The notes under the pieces: generated by a model
Told to the model about the DNA's origin: nothing
Seen by the model: the letters and a program-made list of their open reading frames with translations, nothing else
Database searches by the model: none
Source: Oligoflexus tunisiensis
GTDB lineage: Bacteria > Bdellovibrionota_B > Oligoflexia > Oligoflexales > Oligoflexaceae
NCBI RefSeq assembly: GCF_001748245.1
Contig: NZ_BDFO01000001.1
Coordinates: forward strand, 1,473,345-1,537,344
Direction of reading: 5' to 3'
Length of the DNA: 64,000 nucleotides
Shown: one piece after another, positions 25,043-32,093 of the stretch
Layout of the letters: every line of letters starts with the position of its first letter
Numbering within the stretch: the first letter of the stretch is position 1
Made by a program: the position numbers and the translations under genes

Positions 25043-26113
25043 ATGCGCAACGCAAGACCAATCAACCGTTTCTGGTTTTTTACTTTGCTTTTTATTCTGC
25101 CTGCTTGTGGCACACCCAAAGAGGAAAAAGATACCAATCAAGGCCCCGTCCGCATTTCCTGGCCTGACAGGGATCAGCAGGGACTGGCGGATGCTGACCT
25201 TCAGCCCTTCGAGATGAATGAAAAAAGCTTCATCGGCTCGGGTCGTTTTAACAGCGTATTCTGGCTGGATTTTGAAGGCGCCACGGTTTCCTCCAGGGAA
25301 TCCTTTATCGTCGCCAATGCGGGTTTGAATCAGGTTGTGATTCCCCCCTTCATGCCGGCTGATATCGGTTCGAATGAAAATCGCGAGAGTTTGAAACTGT
25401 CCCTTGTGCAGAGTCTGATCCCTCTGTTCCCGGATGTCGACATTCGATTGACGACAACCCAGCCCGTCGCCGCCGTTTATAATCGCGTGCACATAGGCGG
25501 CAGCAACTTCACCGGCCGCCCGCGGGTCGTGGGAATTGCACCCTTGGATCTCGGCAATCGCGCGGGAGACGATATCCTCTTCATCTATTCGCGAGACCTC
25601 AGGGAACCGGGCGATGCAGCCGCGAGCCGCACCAAGCTTGTGCATGTGATCGCGCATGAAATCGCGCATTCGCTGGGCGCCCGGCATATCGATAACAACA
25701 GGGCTCTGATGAAAACCAGCGTGGCGCTCGAGGCTGATTCCTTCAATCAGACAGGTCCGGTCGTGAATGCACCACAGGAAATCGAAAACTCCCTGCAGGT
25801 TCTTTTGAACACTGCGGGTTCGCGTAGCGCGCAATTCGCCGAGAAGGCCCTGCCTTCCATCGTCGACCTGGGCGCCATTGCCAAAGGTGGCGTGATTCAA
25901 TACACCGTGATCACGCGGAATAACTTTGTCGCCAATCCCGGGATCAATTTGAATGGCTTTCATTACTTCTGGAATTTTGAAGGCCAGAGAACGGAAGGGA
26001 CTTCGGTGCTCATGACCTTTGACGATAAGGACGATCACCTTCTGGAGCTGACGGTTCAGGATGACGAAGGGCAAAGCCGAACCTTTAACTTCTCGGTCGG
26101 GCGTCGTCGGTAA
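25043..26113 (+). CDS. Secreted metzincin-type zinc metalloprotease lipoprotein
   Basis: The 356-residue protein has a signal peptide with lipobox FILPACG. Residues H205-E206-x-x-H209-x-x-G212-x-x-H215 form the complete HExxHxxGxxH zinc site of metzincins, and ALM just after it fits the Met-turn. This makes a zinc endopeptidase likely. The last 85 residues (INLNGFHYFWNFEGQRTEG, then a D-rich turn and LELTVQDDEGQSRTFN) look like a PKD-type beta sandwich, often used for binding surfaces. It starts from its own promoter, divergent from the channel gene. A small lipoprotein gene follows 87 bases downstream. Confidence 0.84.
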   Translation: MRNARPINRFWFFTLLFILPACGTPKEEKDTNQGPVRISWPDRDQQGLADADLQPFEMNEKSFIGSGRFNSVFWLDFEGATVSSRESFIVANAGLNQVVIPPFMPADIGSNENRESLKLSLVQSLIPLFPDVDIRLTTTQPVAAVYNRVHIGGSNFTGRPRVVGIAPLDLGNRAGDDILFIYSRDLREPGDAAASRTKLVHVIAHEIAHSLGARHIDNNRALMKTSVALEADSFNQTGPVVNAPQEIENSLQVLLNTAGSRSAQFAEKALPSIVDLGAIAKGGVIQYTVITRNNFVANPGINLNGFHYFWNFEGQRTEGTSVLMTFDDKDDHLLELTVQDDEGQSRTFNFSVGRRR

Positions 26114-26200
26114 CCGAAGCGCTGAGCAGAAATTGCCGGGCCCCGGCATGCTAGACTCCCTCTATGGCCGGACTTTCATCTTTTCCTGAGGGGGCCCCCG

Positions 26201-26581
26201 ATGAAGCTTATGATTCGCCTTTCCGCAATTTTTCTGCTGGTGCTTACGACGAGTTGCAATAACAGTGATAAAAGTTCCAGCCCGGCCGACGCTTCGACCT
26301 TCTCCTGCAGTGTGAAAAAAGATGGGGAGCTGACCCTTTGCACGCAGTATCAGGATCTGAGCGGTACCACGCTCTCGGCGATCCGAAGCGAATGTGAACT
26401 GCGCAGCAACGAGGGCTATAGCTGGGCGGTGGCGGCCTGTCCCGCCAGCACGATCGGAACCTGCTCGCTGCCGACCACGGCACAAAAACCGGCGCCTGGC
26501 ACCCAGCACTATTACGGTGTGGGTTTCGGCTCGGGAGCGGCTGCCGGCATGTGCGATGCTCAGGGTGGAACATTCAAGTAA
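26201..26581 (+). CDS. Small cysteine-rich lipoprotein, unknown function
   Basis: The 126-residue protein begins with a clean type II signal peptide ending LTTSCNN. The mature part is short, Ser/Thr/Ala-rich, and has six further cysteines (in FSCSVKKD, LTLCTQY, SECEL, AACPAS, GTCSLP and GMCDAQ), which suggests a disulfide-stabilised fold. No family recognised. The 3' end overlaps the convergent phosphatase gene by eight bases. It could be co-transcribed with the metzincin gene upstream, with no terminator seen between. Confidence 0.72.
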   Translation: MKLMIRLSAIFLLVLTTSCNNSDKSSSPADASTFSCSVKKDGELTLCTQYQDLSGTTLSAIRSECELRSNEGYSWAVAACPASTIGTCSLPTTAQKPAPGTQHYYGVGFGSGAAAGMCDAQGGTFK

Positions 26582-27050
26582 GCGGCGTTTGGGTCTTGAA
26601 GGCCTGAATCAGGTTTTGGCTGAGGTCTTCAGCCAGATCGAGCACATGCTCAAAATCCGCCGCCTGCCCATAGTAGGGGTCCGGAATAATCGTTACGTTA
26701 TGGCGGGTGCAGTAGCTCGCGGCGAGCTTCAGCTTATCCAGCAGCTCGGGACGCGGGCAGAGGCGCCTCAGATCCAGAAGATTCTGCTGATCCATGGCCA
26801 GTATCAAATCAAAATCAAAAAAATCCTGAGGCTGAACGAGACGACAGCGGCTCCATTGGGTATAGCCGCGTGCCCGCAAAGCCTTGCGCATTCTGGGATC
26901 CGGTTCGGAACCCAGATGATAGTCGATCGTTCCAGCCGAATCCACTGTCACGGCCTCGGCCAGACCTTCGCGTTCAAGCCGCTCCCGCAGCACCGTTTCG
27001 GCAGCTGGAGAACGGCAGATATTGCCAAGGCAGACAAAGAGGACCCGCAT
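26574..27050 (-). CDS. Low-molecular-weight protein-tyrosine phosphatase
   Basis: The 158-residue cytoplasmic enzyme removes phosphate from tyrosine residues. The P-loop C7-L-G-N-I-C-R13-S14 at the N terminus holds the nucleophile and the arginine, and IPDPYYG near residue 120 carries the general-acid aspartate; both are diagnostic. In many bacteria such enzymes oppose tyrosine kinases that control polysaccharide export, but no kinase or Wzc-like gene is present in this window. The start at 27050 gives the P-loop its usual position; an in-frame ATG 42 bases upstream would run into the neighbouring gene. Confidence 0.9.
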   Translation of the reverse strand: MRVLFVCLGNICRSPAAETVLRERLEREGLAEAVTVDSAGTIDYHLGSEPDPRMRKALRARGYTQWSRCRLVQPQDFFDFDLILAMDQQNLLDLRRLCPRPELLDKLKLAASYCTRHNVTIIPDPYYGQAADFEHVLDLAEDLSQNLIQAFKTQTPLT

Positions 27051-27057
27051 GCTGGCC

Positions 27058-27429
27058 TCAGTTGGAGCAGCTGAGTATGACGGGATTGTCATAGGATGTG
27101 AAGCCGATCATGGCATCCAGGCTCGCATAATAGCGGAACGTGATGGACTCAAGCCCTTCAAAATCAAGGCGTACATCGTAACCCCTGACCGCATAATAAG
27201 CGGTCGTGGACCACACGCTTTCACTCACGCGTGCGATATAGACACGTGTTTCCACTCGCTCGACATAGGACTGGAGCTGAGGGTTGCCAATGTTTTCAGG
27301 GTAGGCGGTCGCCATATAATACTGACGCGATTTCACGGGAAGGAATACTGTGTTCGATCCTGAAGCCCAGCTTTGCGTAGCGCCGAGCGATGAAAACAGT
27401 AGTAAAATCGCGAGTATAAGCCTGTTCAT
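27058..27429 (-). CDS. Small secreted protein coupled to a regulator
   Basis: The 123-residue product has a standard signal peptide (MNRLILAILLLFSSLGATQS, cleavage near WAS-G). The mature part is beta-rich with many aromatics (RQYYMATAYP, VYIARVSESVW, FRYYASLDAM) and ends with one cysteine near the C terminus. It has no recognised domain. Its ATG overlaps the stop of the upstream regulator by four bases, so the two are translationally coupled; the phosphatase gene follows after seven bases. It may be the output of the regulator. Confidence 0.7.
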   Translation of the reverse strand: MNRLILAILLLFSSLGATQSWASGSNTVFLPVKSRQYYMATAYPENIGNPQLQSYVERVETRVYIARVSESVWSTTAYYAVRGYDVRLDFEGLESITFRYYASLDAMIGFTSYDNPVILSCSN

Positions 27430-28202
27430 TCAAGTAGCTCCTGTTTCGTATCCCACTCTTGTCTATCATAAAGTGAGTACATCATATCACAAAAGAAATG
27501 GATGCCCCCTTCCGCTTCTGGCAGGTCTTTGAGGGCGTTTAGGTCTTTAATAAACTTTAAAACGAGTTCTTTCAAGCGCGGGACCATTTCTTTTGAGATC
27601 GCACCGGTTGCGTGCATAAGACTGGCACCATCGGTGCCCACCAGGCTTTTGTGAAAATGATCGATGGAATGACGGATCTGGTCGAGCGCATCATCGACAT
27701 TGCCGAGCGCCCAGCTGTCGTGGGTGTACTTGAGTCGACCATCGACTGTCTCTATCAGCAGACCGGCATCGAGCATCTCCTCCACGGCATCAATGCCCAT
27801 CTGTCCGGCCAACTGCAGGACAGCTTTCCGATTCGTGCCAGCACGGGTCGCTGCGATATTGAAGATGCGGTTGTGCGGTTCCATACGCAGGAAGCGGCGC
27901 AAGGACTCCTCGTTGGGGTCGCGGCGCATGCCTCCGCTGTAGTATTCCTCCATCAAATTGCCGATGGTTGGGAAATGCTTTTTGAGGAACTCGACACGTT
28001 GCGGGACAGTCATGACGATCTCAGCAATGGCCAGCGCCGTATAGGGATGCGGCACGCTTTCGTTCTGCGCGATCCGTCGAATCGTTGAATAAGCAACGTT
28101 TGTGCGGCGCGACAAGCTCGAAAGGCTTCGGCTCTTGTTGCCCGAAAGCCAAGCGTTGATTGCATCCACCAGATCTGCCAGCAGTGCTTGCTCGTTTACC
28201 AT
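27426..28202 (-). CDS. Helix-turn-helix regulator, TIGR02147/DUF4423-like
   Basis: The 258-residue protein starts with a helix-turn-helix (SLSSLSRRTNVAYSTIRRIA at about 26-45) and continues as an all-helical effector region. The C-terminal part, with H-x-T-G-A-I-S-K-E-M-V-P-R-L-K-E-L and a final stretch ending in FFCDMMYSLYD, has the pattern of the TIGR02147/DUF4423 family known chiefly from Fibrobacter and Bdellovibrio. I assign it by shape, without alignment. It is followed by an overlapping gene for a small secreted protein. About 650 bases of gene-free DNA lie upstream. Confidence 0.7.
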   Translation of the reverse strand: MVNEQALLADLVDAINAWLSGNKSRSLSSLSRRTNVAYSTIRRIAQNESVPHPYTALAIAEIVMTVPQRVEFLKKHFPTIGNLMEEYYSGGMRRDPNEESLRRFLRMEPHNRIFNIAATRAGTNRKAVLQLAGQMGIDAVEEMLDAGLLIETVDGRLKYTHDSWALGNVDDALDQIRHSIDHFHKSLVGTDGASLMHATGAISKEMVPRLKELVLKFIKDLNALKDLPEAEGGIHFFCDMMYSLYDRQEWDTKQELLE

Positions 28203-28861
28203 GCCCTACCGCTTCCTAGCGAAAAAAGACAGGATCCTCTGCCGTGAGAACGTGCGAAAGAGGCGAAAACTGTCGATCATGTTTTAAGAAGAACAACATA
28301 TTCACCGAACCATTGCAAATGAAATGTGCTTAAGCTGAGCGGTTGTCATCCCCGAATGTGCTCACCCCGCTCGAAAATGTTCGCGAGGGATTCATAGTTC
28401 ATTGACGAAAATCGGCTGGTTTGGGAGAACGCTAACAGGTAGTCAACGCTACGAAAGACCTCCAAATAAACAGCCCTTGCAGAAATGTGGGGATGGGGTT
28501 GAGTTTGGATTTTTGTAGTAGGTGAGGAAGAGTTACCCCAAAAGAACAGCGAAAACTGGGGTAACTGTAAGGTAGTAGCATATCGTACTCCTTATATCGG
28601 GCCGAACCTGTGTGGTCAAGTGGTGAGTCTTAAGCCACCTGGACCGCCGCCATGATGCCAGCCGCGAAACTCGCGTCATGGGACTATCGTTCTCCCCCCG
28701 TTGATTTGTTCAGCTGCTATCGGCGGCTGGGCGCCTTGAGGCGAGAGCTTCTGTCAACGGTTGCCATCCTTAACGGCCTTTATAAGGTCCCCCCAATTCT
28801 TCTGAAGGGCAGAACCTCACGCTGCCCTCCGACCTTCTCTCTGACAGTGTATACCCGGTTC
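28203..28861. other. 659-base region without a supportable gene
   Basis: Short reading frames here lack ribosome sites and protein-like composition. No tRNA cloverleaf was found. Base composition is slightly richer in A+T than the neighbours. The one clear structure is the inverted repeat at 28531-28566. The regulator promoter must lie at its left end. A small RNA or a decayed gene is possible. Confidence 0.5.
28531..28566. repeat. Ten-base inverted repeat, AGTTACCCCA / TGGGGTAACT
   Basis: Perfect ten-base arms are separated by sixteen A-rich bases. The GTTACCCC/GGGGTAAC core is the same as in the hairpin at 9411. No T-run follows on either strand. It could be an operator or the stem of a non-coding transcript. 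Confidence 0.5.
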
Positions 28862-30058
28862 TTATTCGTAAAAATAACGACAGATTAATTCCATATTAAA
28901 AAGCATGACACGACCACGTGTATAGATGCCGTGACCGAAAACGGTGGGTAGACAGTTGATTCGAAAGCCTCCCTGATCTCCATAATCAATAAGAAGCGTT
29001 TGTCCAACATCACCTACTCTTAATCTGGTAGCGACAGTATGGACCCAAACCCGCGTGTCGATGCCCTTTCCGAGGAGCGCGTCGAGTTTGCGATTGATCA
29101 CGCGTTCCTTATGGGTCGTCGCGAGGGTATCGGAGCCGTGGCAACCCCACTGCTGGACGTAGTCACCGCCGGCGGTCGTCCAAAGATTGAGCATATTTTC
29201 CGCCAGTTCGCCTTTGCCCCGATGGTTGACGAGGTGCAGAAACCGCATGCGATCGGTCATCGCCAGGGGATAGCGCAGAGGCCCTCCCAGCGTGACGAAA
29301 TCATAGTGCCCGTGCGAGAGCTGGCGGGCGATGAGAGGCAGGTCCGTGGTCCCGAGCTGCTCGTCCTCGATCACTTTCCAGAGGTCCTGGCCCAAAGTGC
29401 TATCCGTGAGCAGTTGGGTAAATAGGGCGAAAACCTGACGCGCATGACTGTGGCCAATCAGCAGGATGCGCCCTTCGGGACCATTTGGAAACCGCTGATG
29501 GAGATCCTCGATCAGGCGAAGCGCTCCCTGCAGGCGCCCCCAATGGTGATTGGCCGAGGACCAGTGCAGGGTATGGCAGGGTATCCGTTTCCCCGTGGCG
29601 TCCTCAACGAGCTGCACGTAATCGTTGGAAAAGTTGCCGATGTCGCGCGCAAGGATGTCGACGGCCCGTTTCATTTTGCTTTCGATCATCTGTTCCCATT
29701 GCTGGGCGAGCTGCGGCATCAGGCTTTTGAACGGCGGCAGCACGTTGAAGGGATCCGAACCGGTGAAGGTGCCATGCAAAAAATAAATCTGTTTGACACC
29801 GGCTGCATTCAAAGTCTGTCCGACCTTCAGCATGCGCCGGCGCCATTCCTCGGGTTGATTGATGAATTGTGCGCTCTCATGAAAGGGAACATCGTCCATC
29901 CATTTGAGCGTGACCGAGGGAAGTTTGACCGGCGGAACCTGCGCACGAGGCGGCAGACGCTCCAGTGGAGGCGGCGTTCTGAGCCAGAGGTAAAGGCTCA
30001 GGCCAATGAGAAGGATCGTCGAAAAAAATAGAAGTAGAATCTGTTCCGTTGTCAGCAT
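28862..30058 (-). CDS. Membrane-anchored alpha/beta-hydrolase-like protein
   Basis: The 398-residue protein starts with one membrane helix (ILLLFFSTILLIGLSLYLW) followed by a Pro-rich linker and a large globular domain. The strand-turn-helix ILLIGHSHARQVFALF at about 195-210 matches the nucleophile elbow of lipases (G-x-S-x-G family, with Ala in the last place), and IYFLHGTFTGSDPF near residue 90 fits the oxyanion HG loop. It could be a lipase, esterase or acyltransferase facing the periplasm. The 5' end of the gene lies inside a 42-base tandem duplication. A small lipoprotein gene lies upstream on the same strand. Confidence 0.72.
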   Translation of the reverse strand: MLTTEQILLLFFSTILLIGLSLYLWLRTPPPLERLPPRAQVPPVKLPSVTLKWMDDVPFHESAQFINQPEEWRRRMLKVGQTLNAAGVKQIYFLHGTFTGSDPFNVLPPFKSLMPQLAQQWEQMIESKMKRAVDILARDIGNFSNDYVQLVEDATGKRIPCHTLHWSSANHHWGRLQGALRLIEDLHQRFPNGPEGRILLIGHSHARQVFALFTQLLTDSTLGQDLWKVIEDEQLGTTDLPLIARQLSHGHYDFVTLGGPLRYPLAMTDRMRFLHLVNHRGKGELAENMLNLWTTAGGDYVQQWGCHGSDTLATTHKERVINRKLDALLGKGIDTRVWVHTVATRLRVGDVGQTLLIDYGDQGGFRINCLPTVFGHGIYTRGRVMLFNMELICRYFYE

Positions 30059-30119
30059 GAACCAGCGAGGCCTTTATAGAATCAGTTCCGTTATCAGCAT
30101 GAACCAGCGAGGCCTTTCA
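30036..30119. repeat. 42-base tandem duplication over the hydrolase start codon
   Basis: Positions 30036-30077 and 30078-30119 match at all but about three or four of 42 bases. The copy nearer the gene contains the true ATG at 30058. The outer copy contains a second ATG at 30100 in the same frame, but it runs only eight codons (MLITELIL) to a TAA. Both copies carry the same upstream ribosome-site region. Confidence 0.8.
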
Positions 30120-30131
30120 AGAGGCCTGACC

Positions 30132-30746
30132 TCAAGGCAAAGGCGGGGTCACCTGACCCTGCTGGGCTTCGATCAGAATGTCATCACGTATCTGATTGTA
30201 GTCGTTGTTCGGAGCTTCCGGAATCGTATTCTTATCGCGGCTGATGTCGCGAATCTGATCACCCAGCAAGAGATCGCTTCCAGTGGCCACTGTGGTTTTC
30301 AACTGGACAAGGACCTGTGTATTCTGCACTGCGTTTAACAGCGTCGTGCGATTCGGGCCGAAGAAAAGATAGACCGCGTCGTAGCGGGCGTCATTCACGA
30401 GCGGTTTCGCATAAACCTGAATTTCAGGGTCATTCAGAGCTTTATAGGTGTAGGTTACGCTGGCAGCCAGCGACGCGGCCGGCACGCGGTTGCCCGCAGC
30501 ATCATCGAATCGACAACCGACCAGAGCCTCGGGTGTGCTTTCCGTGGGCTCCTTCTCAGTCACGCAGTGCAGATAGGCGCCGCTGATATTGTTGGGCGGA
30601 TCCACCTTCTCATCATCAGCATCATTTTCATCCTTGGCGTCGTTGGATACCGTGTTGGACTTTTGTGCCTGGCCACGCAAAGCCGATGGCTCGCAGGCGG
30701 CGAGACCGGTGCAGCAAAGCAGGATGGCAAGTCTTCGGACCAACAT
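30132..30746 (-). CDS. Lipoprotein, unknown function
   Basis: The 204-residue product has a type II signal peptide with lipobox TGLAACEP. A low-complexity acidic linker (SNDAKDENDADDEKVD) follows, then a globular region with two cysteines (LHCVTEKEP, VGCRFDDAAG) and a stretch near YTYKALNDPEIQVYA. It ends with an Asn/Gln-rich tail. No domain recognised. It shares strand and orientation with the hydrolase downstream, about 70 bases away, and may be co-expressed with it; the duplication lies between them. Confidence 0.68.
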   Translation of the reverse strand: MLVRRLAILLCCTGLAACEPSALRGQAQKSNTVSNDAKDENDADDEKVDPPNNISGAYLHCVTEKEPTESTPEALVGCRFDDAAGNRVPAASLAASVTYTYKALNDPEIQVYAKPLVNDARYDAVYLFFGPNRTTLLNAVQNTQVLVQLKTTVATGSDLLLGDQIRDISRDKNTIPEAPNNDYNQIRDDILIEAQQGQVTPPLP

Positions 30747-30839
30747 GGGGCGTCCTTCCGTAAGGCGGCTCCGAAACCAATCCTCTTTATCGGAATACCC
30801 GCGCTCCGTCTCAAGCCGCCCTGGAATGATTTGGGAAAT

Positions 30840-31871
30840 TCAGCCCTTGGCGCGGAGCATTGCGATCAGGCCGGATGCCGCGATTTCATAGGCGCTGGCC
30901 CCGCGGGACAGATCGTTGAAAGGTTTGGCTATTCCCTGCAGAACAGGGCCATAGGCATCAAATCCGCCGAGCCTTTGGGCGATCTTGTAGGCGATATTCC
31001 CGGCGTCCAAATCCGGGAAAATGAAACAGTTCGCACGGCCGGCGGCGCGGCTGCCGGGAGCTTTGCGTTCGCCCACCGAAGGGACGATGGCCGCATCGAA
31101 TTGCAATTCACCGTCGCTGTCCACATCAGGGAACCGGGCCTGAAACGCCTTGGCCGCCTGAATCATTTTTTCCGCATGCGGGTGCTGAGCGGAGCCTTTG
31201 GTTGAAAAGGACAGAAAGGCGACCACCGGCGTTTCCTGGGGAAACAGCGCCCGGTGGGTCGTCACGGTTGCACTCGCGATGTCCACCAGCTGATCCGGTG
31301 TGGGATCAATCACCACACCGCAATCGGCAAACATGAAATGCTGCTTCGGTTCGTCGGGGCGTTCCCGCACCATGGCAAAGGATCCACTCACGGTGCGGTT
31401 GCCTGGCGAAAGACCAACACCGCGCAAGGCGGCACGGATCACATCTGCAGTGGTGGCCACGCAACCGGCCACCACAGCATCCACCTGATCGGTGGCGAGC
31501 AGGAAGGCTGCCTGTTCCAGAGGGCCCTGAGCCAAGGCGTCCAATTCATGAGCAGGAAGTGGTTTGCCGCGGGCCGCAGCACGGGCTGCAAAATGCTCCC
31601 GGGTATTTTGAATGAGAGTCGCATCAGAAGGCTGGGACCAGCGCAGAGCCTGTCGATAGCTGTGCAGAGCTATGCCATTCTTTTTGGCGATTTCTAAAAT
31701 TTGTTCCGGTTCACCAAAGAGTTGAATGCAACGGGCGGCACCATAACTGAGAAGCTGCCATGCGGCTTCCAGTACGCGCGGGTCCGTACTTTCCGGTAAA
31801 GCCAGAACCCTGCCGAGATTCCTCGCATCCTGCCGCAATTTTCTAACAAATGTCGAAGCTTCAACCTTCAT
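30840..31871 (-). CDS. pta: Phosphate acetyltransferase
   Basis: This enzyme exchanges acetyl between CoA and phosphate, giving acetyl phosphate for acetate metabolism. The 343-residue protein is the short, catalytic-domain-only form. Family features include the LALPESTDPRVLEAA opening, DQVDAVVAGCVATTADVIRAAL, FMFADCGVVIDPT and the FLSFSTKGSAQHP and FPDLDAGNIAYKIAQRL blocks that surround CoA and phosphate, ending in GPVLQGIAKPFNDLSRG. No acetate kinase gene is next to it; the adjacent upstream gene is a divergent EAL protein. The start at 31871 gives the standard N terminus. Confidence 0.93.
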   Translation of the reverse strand: MKVEASTFVRKLRQDARNLGRVLALPESTDPRVLEAAWQLLSYGAARCIQLFGEPEQILEIAKKNGIALHSYRQALRWSQPSDATLIQNTREHFAARAAARGKPLPAHELDALAQGPLEQAAFLLATDQVDAVVAGCVATTADVIRAALRGVGLSPGNRTVSGSFAMVRERPDEPKQHFMFADCGVVIDPTPDQLVDIASATVTTHRALFPQETPVVAFLSFSTKGSAQHPHAEKMIQAAKAFQARFPDVDSDGELQFDAAIVPSVGERKAPGSRAAGRANCFIFPDLDAGNIAYKIAQRLGGFDAYGPVLQGIAKPFNDLSRGASAYEIAASGLIAMLRAKG

Positions 31872-32093
31872 ATCCCCTCCCTATCGAACGGCCCAATTCT
31901 TACCAAGCAGCTAATATGCAGTCAGCAAAAACCGAAGTCCAGCCTTCCTCCCGGCTTTCTCAACGAAAATGACAGGTCTTTTTATATTCCTGGGGAAAGA
32001 GGGTTTATGCCTCAACTTTTCAAAACATGGTCCGATAGAGGAATTGATTGGCTTAGCTCGGCGTCCCCTATGAACTGCTATGGAAGTCGTTAG

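Noticed and set aside
28600..28700. Possible tRNA in the gap
   Set aside because: No acceptor stem pairing with a CCA end and no T-loop sequence could be found.
28652..28888. Forward frame of 78 codons in the 28.2-28.9 kb gap
   Set aside because: It overlaps the end of the hydrolase gene and has no ribosome site.
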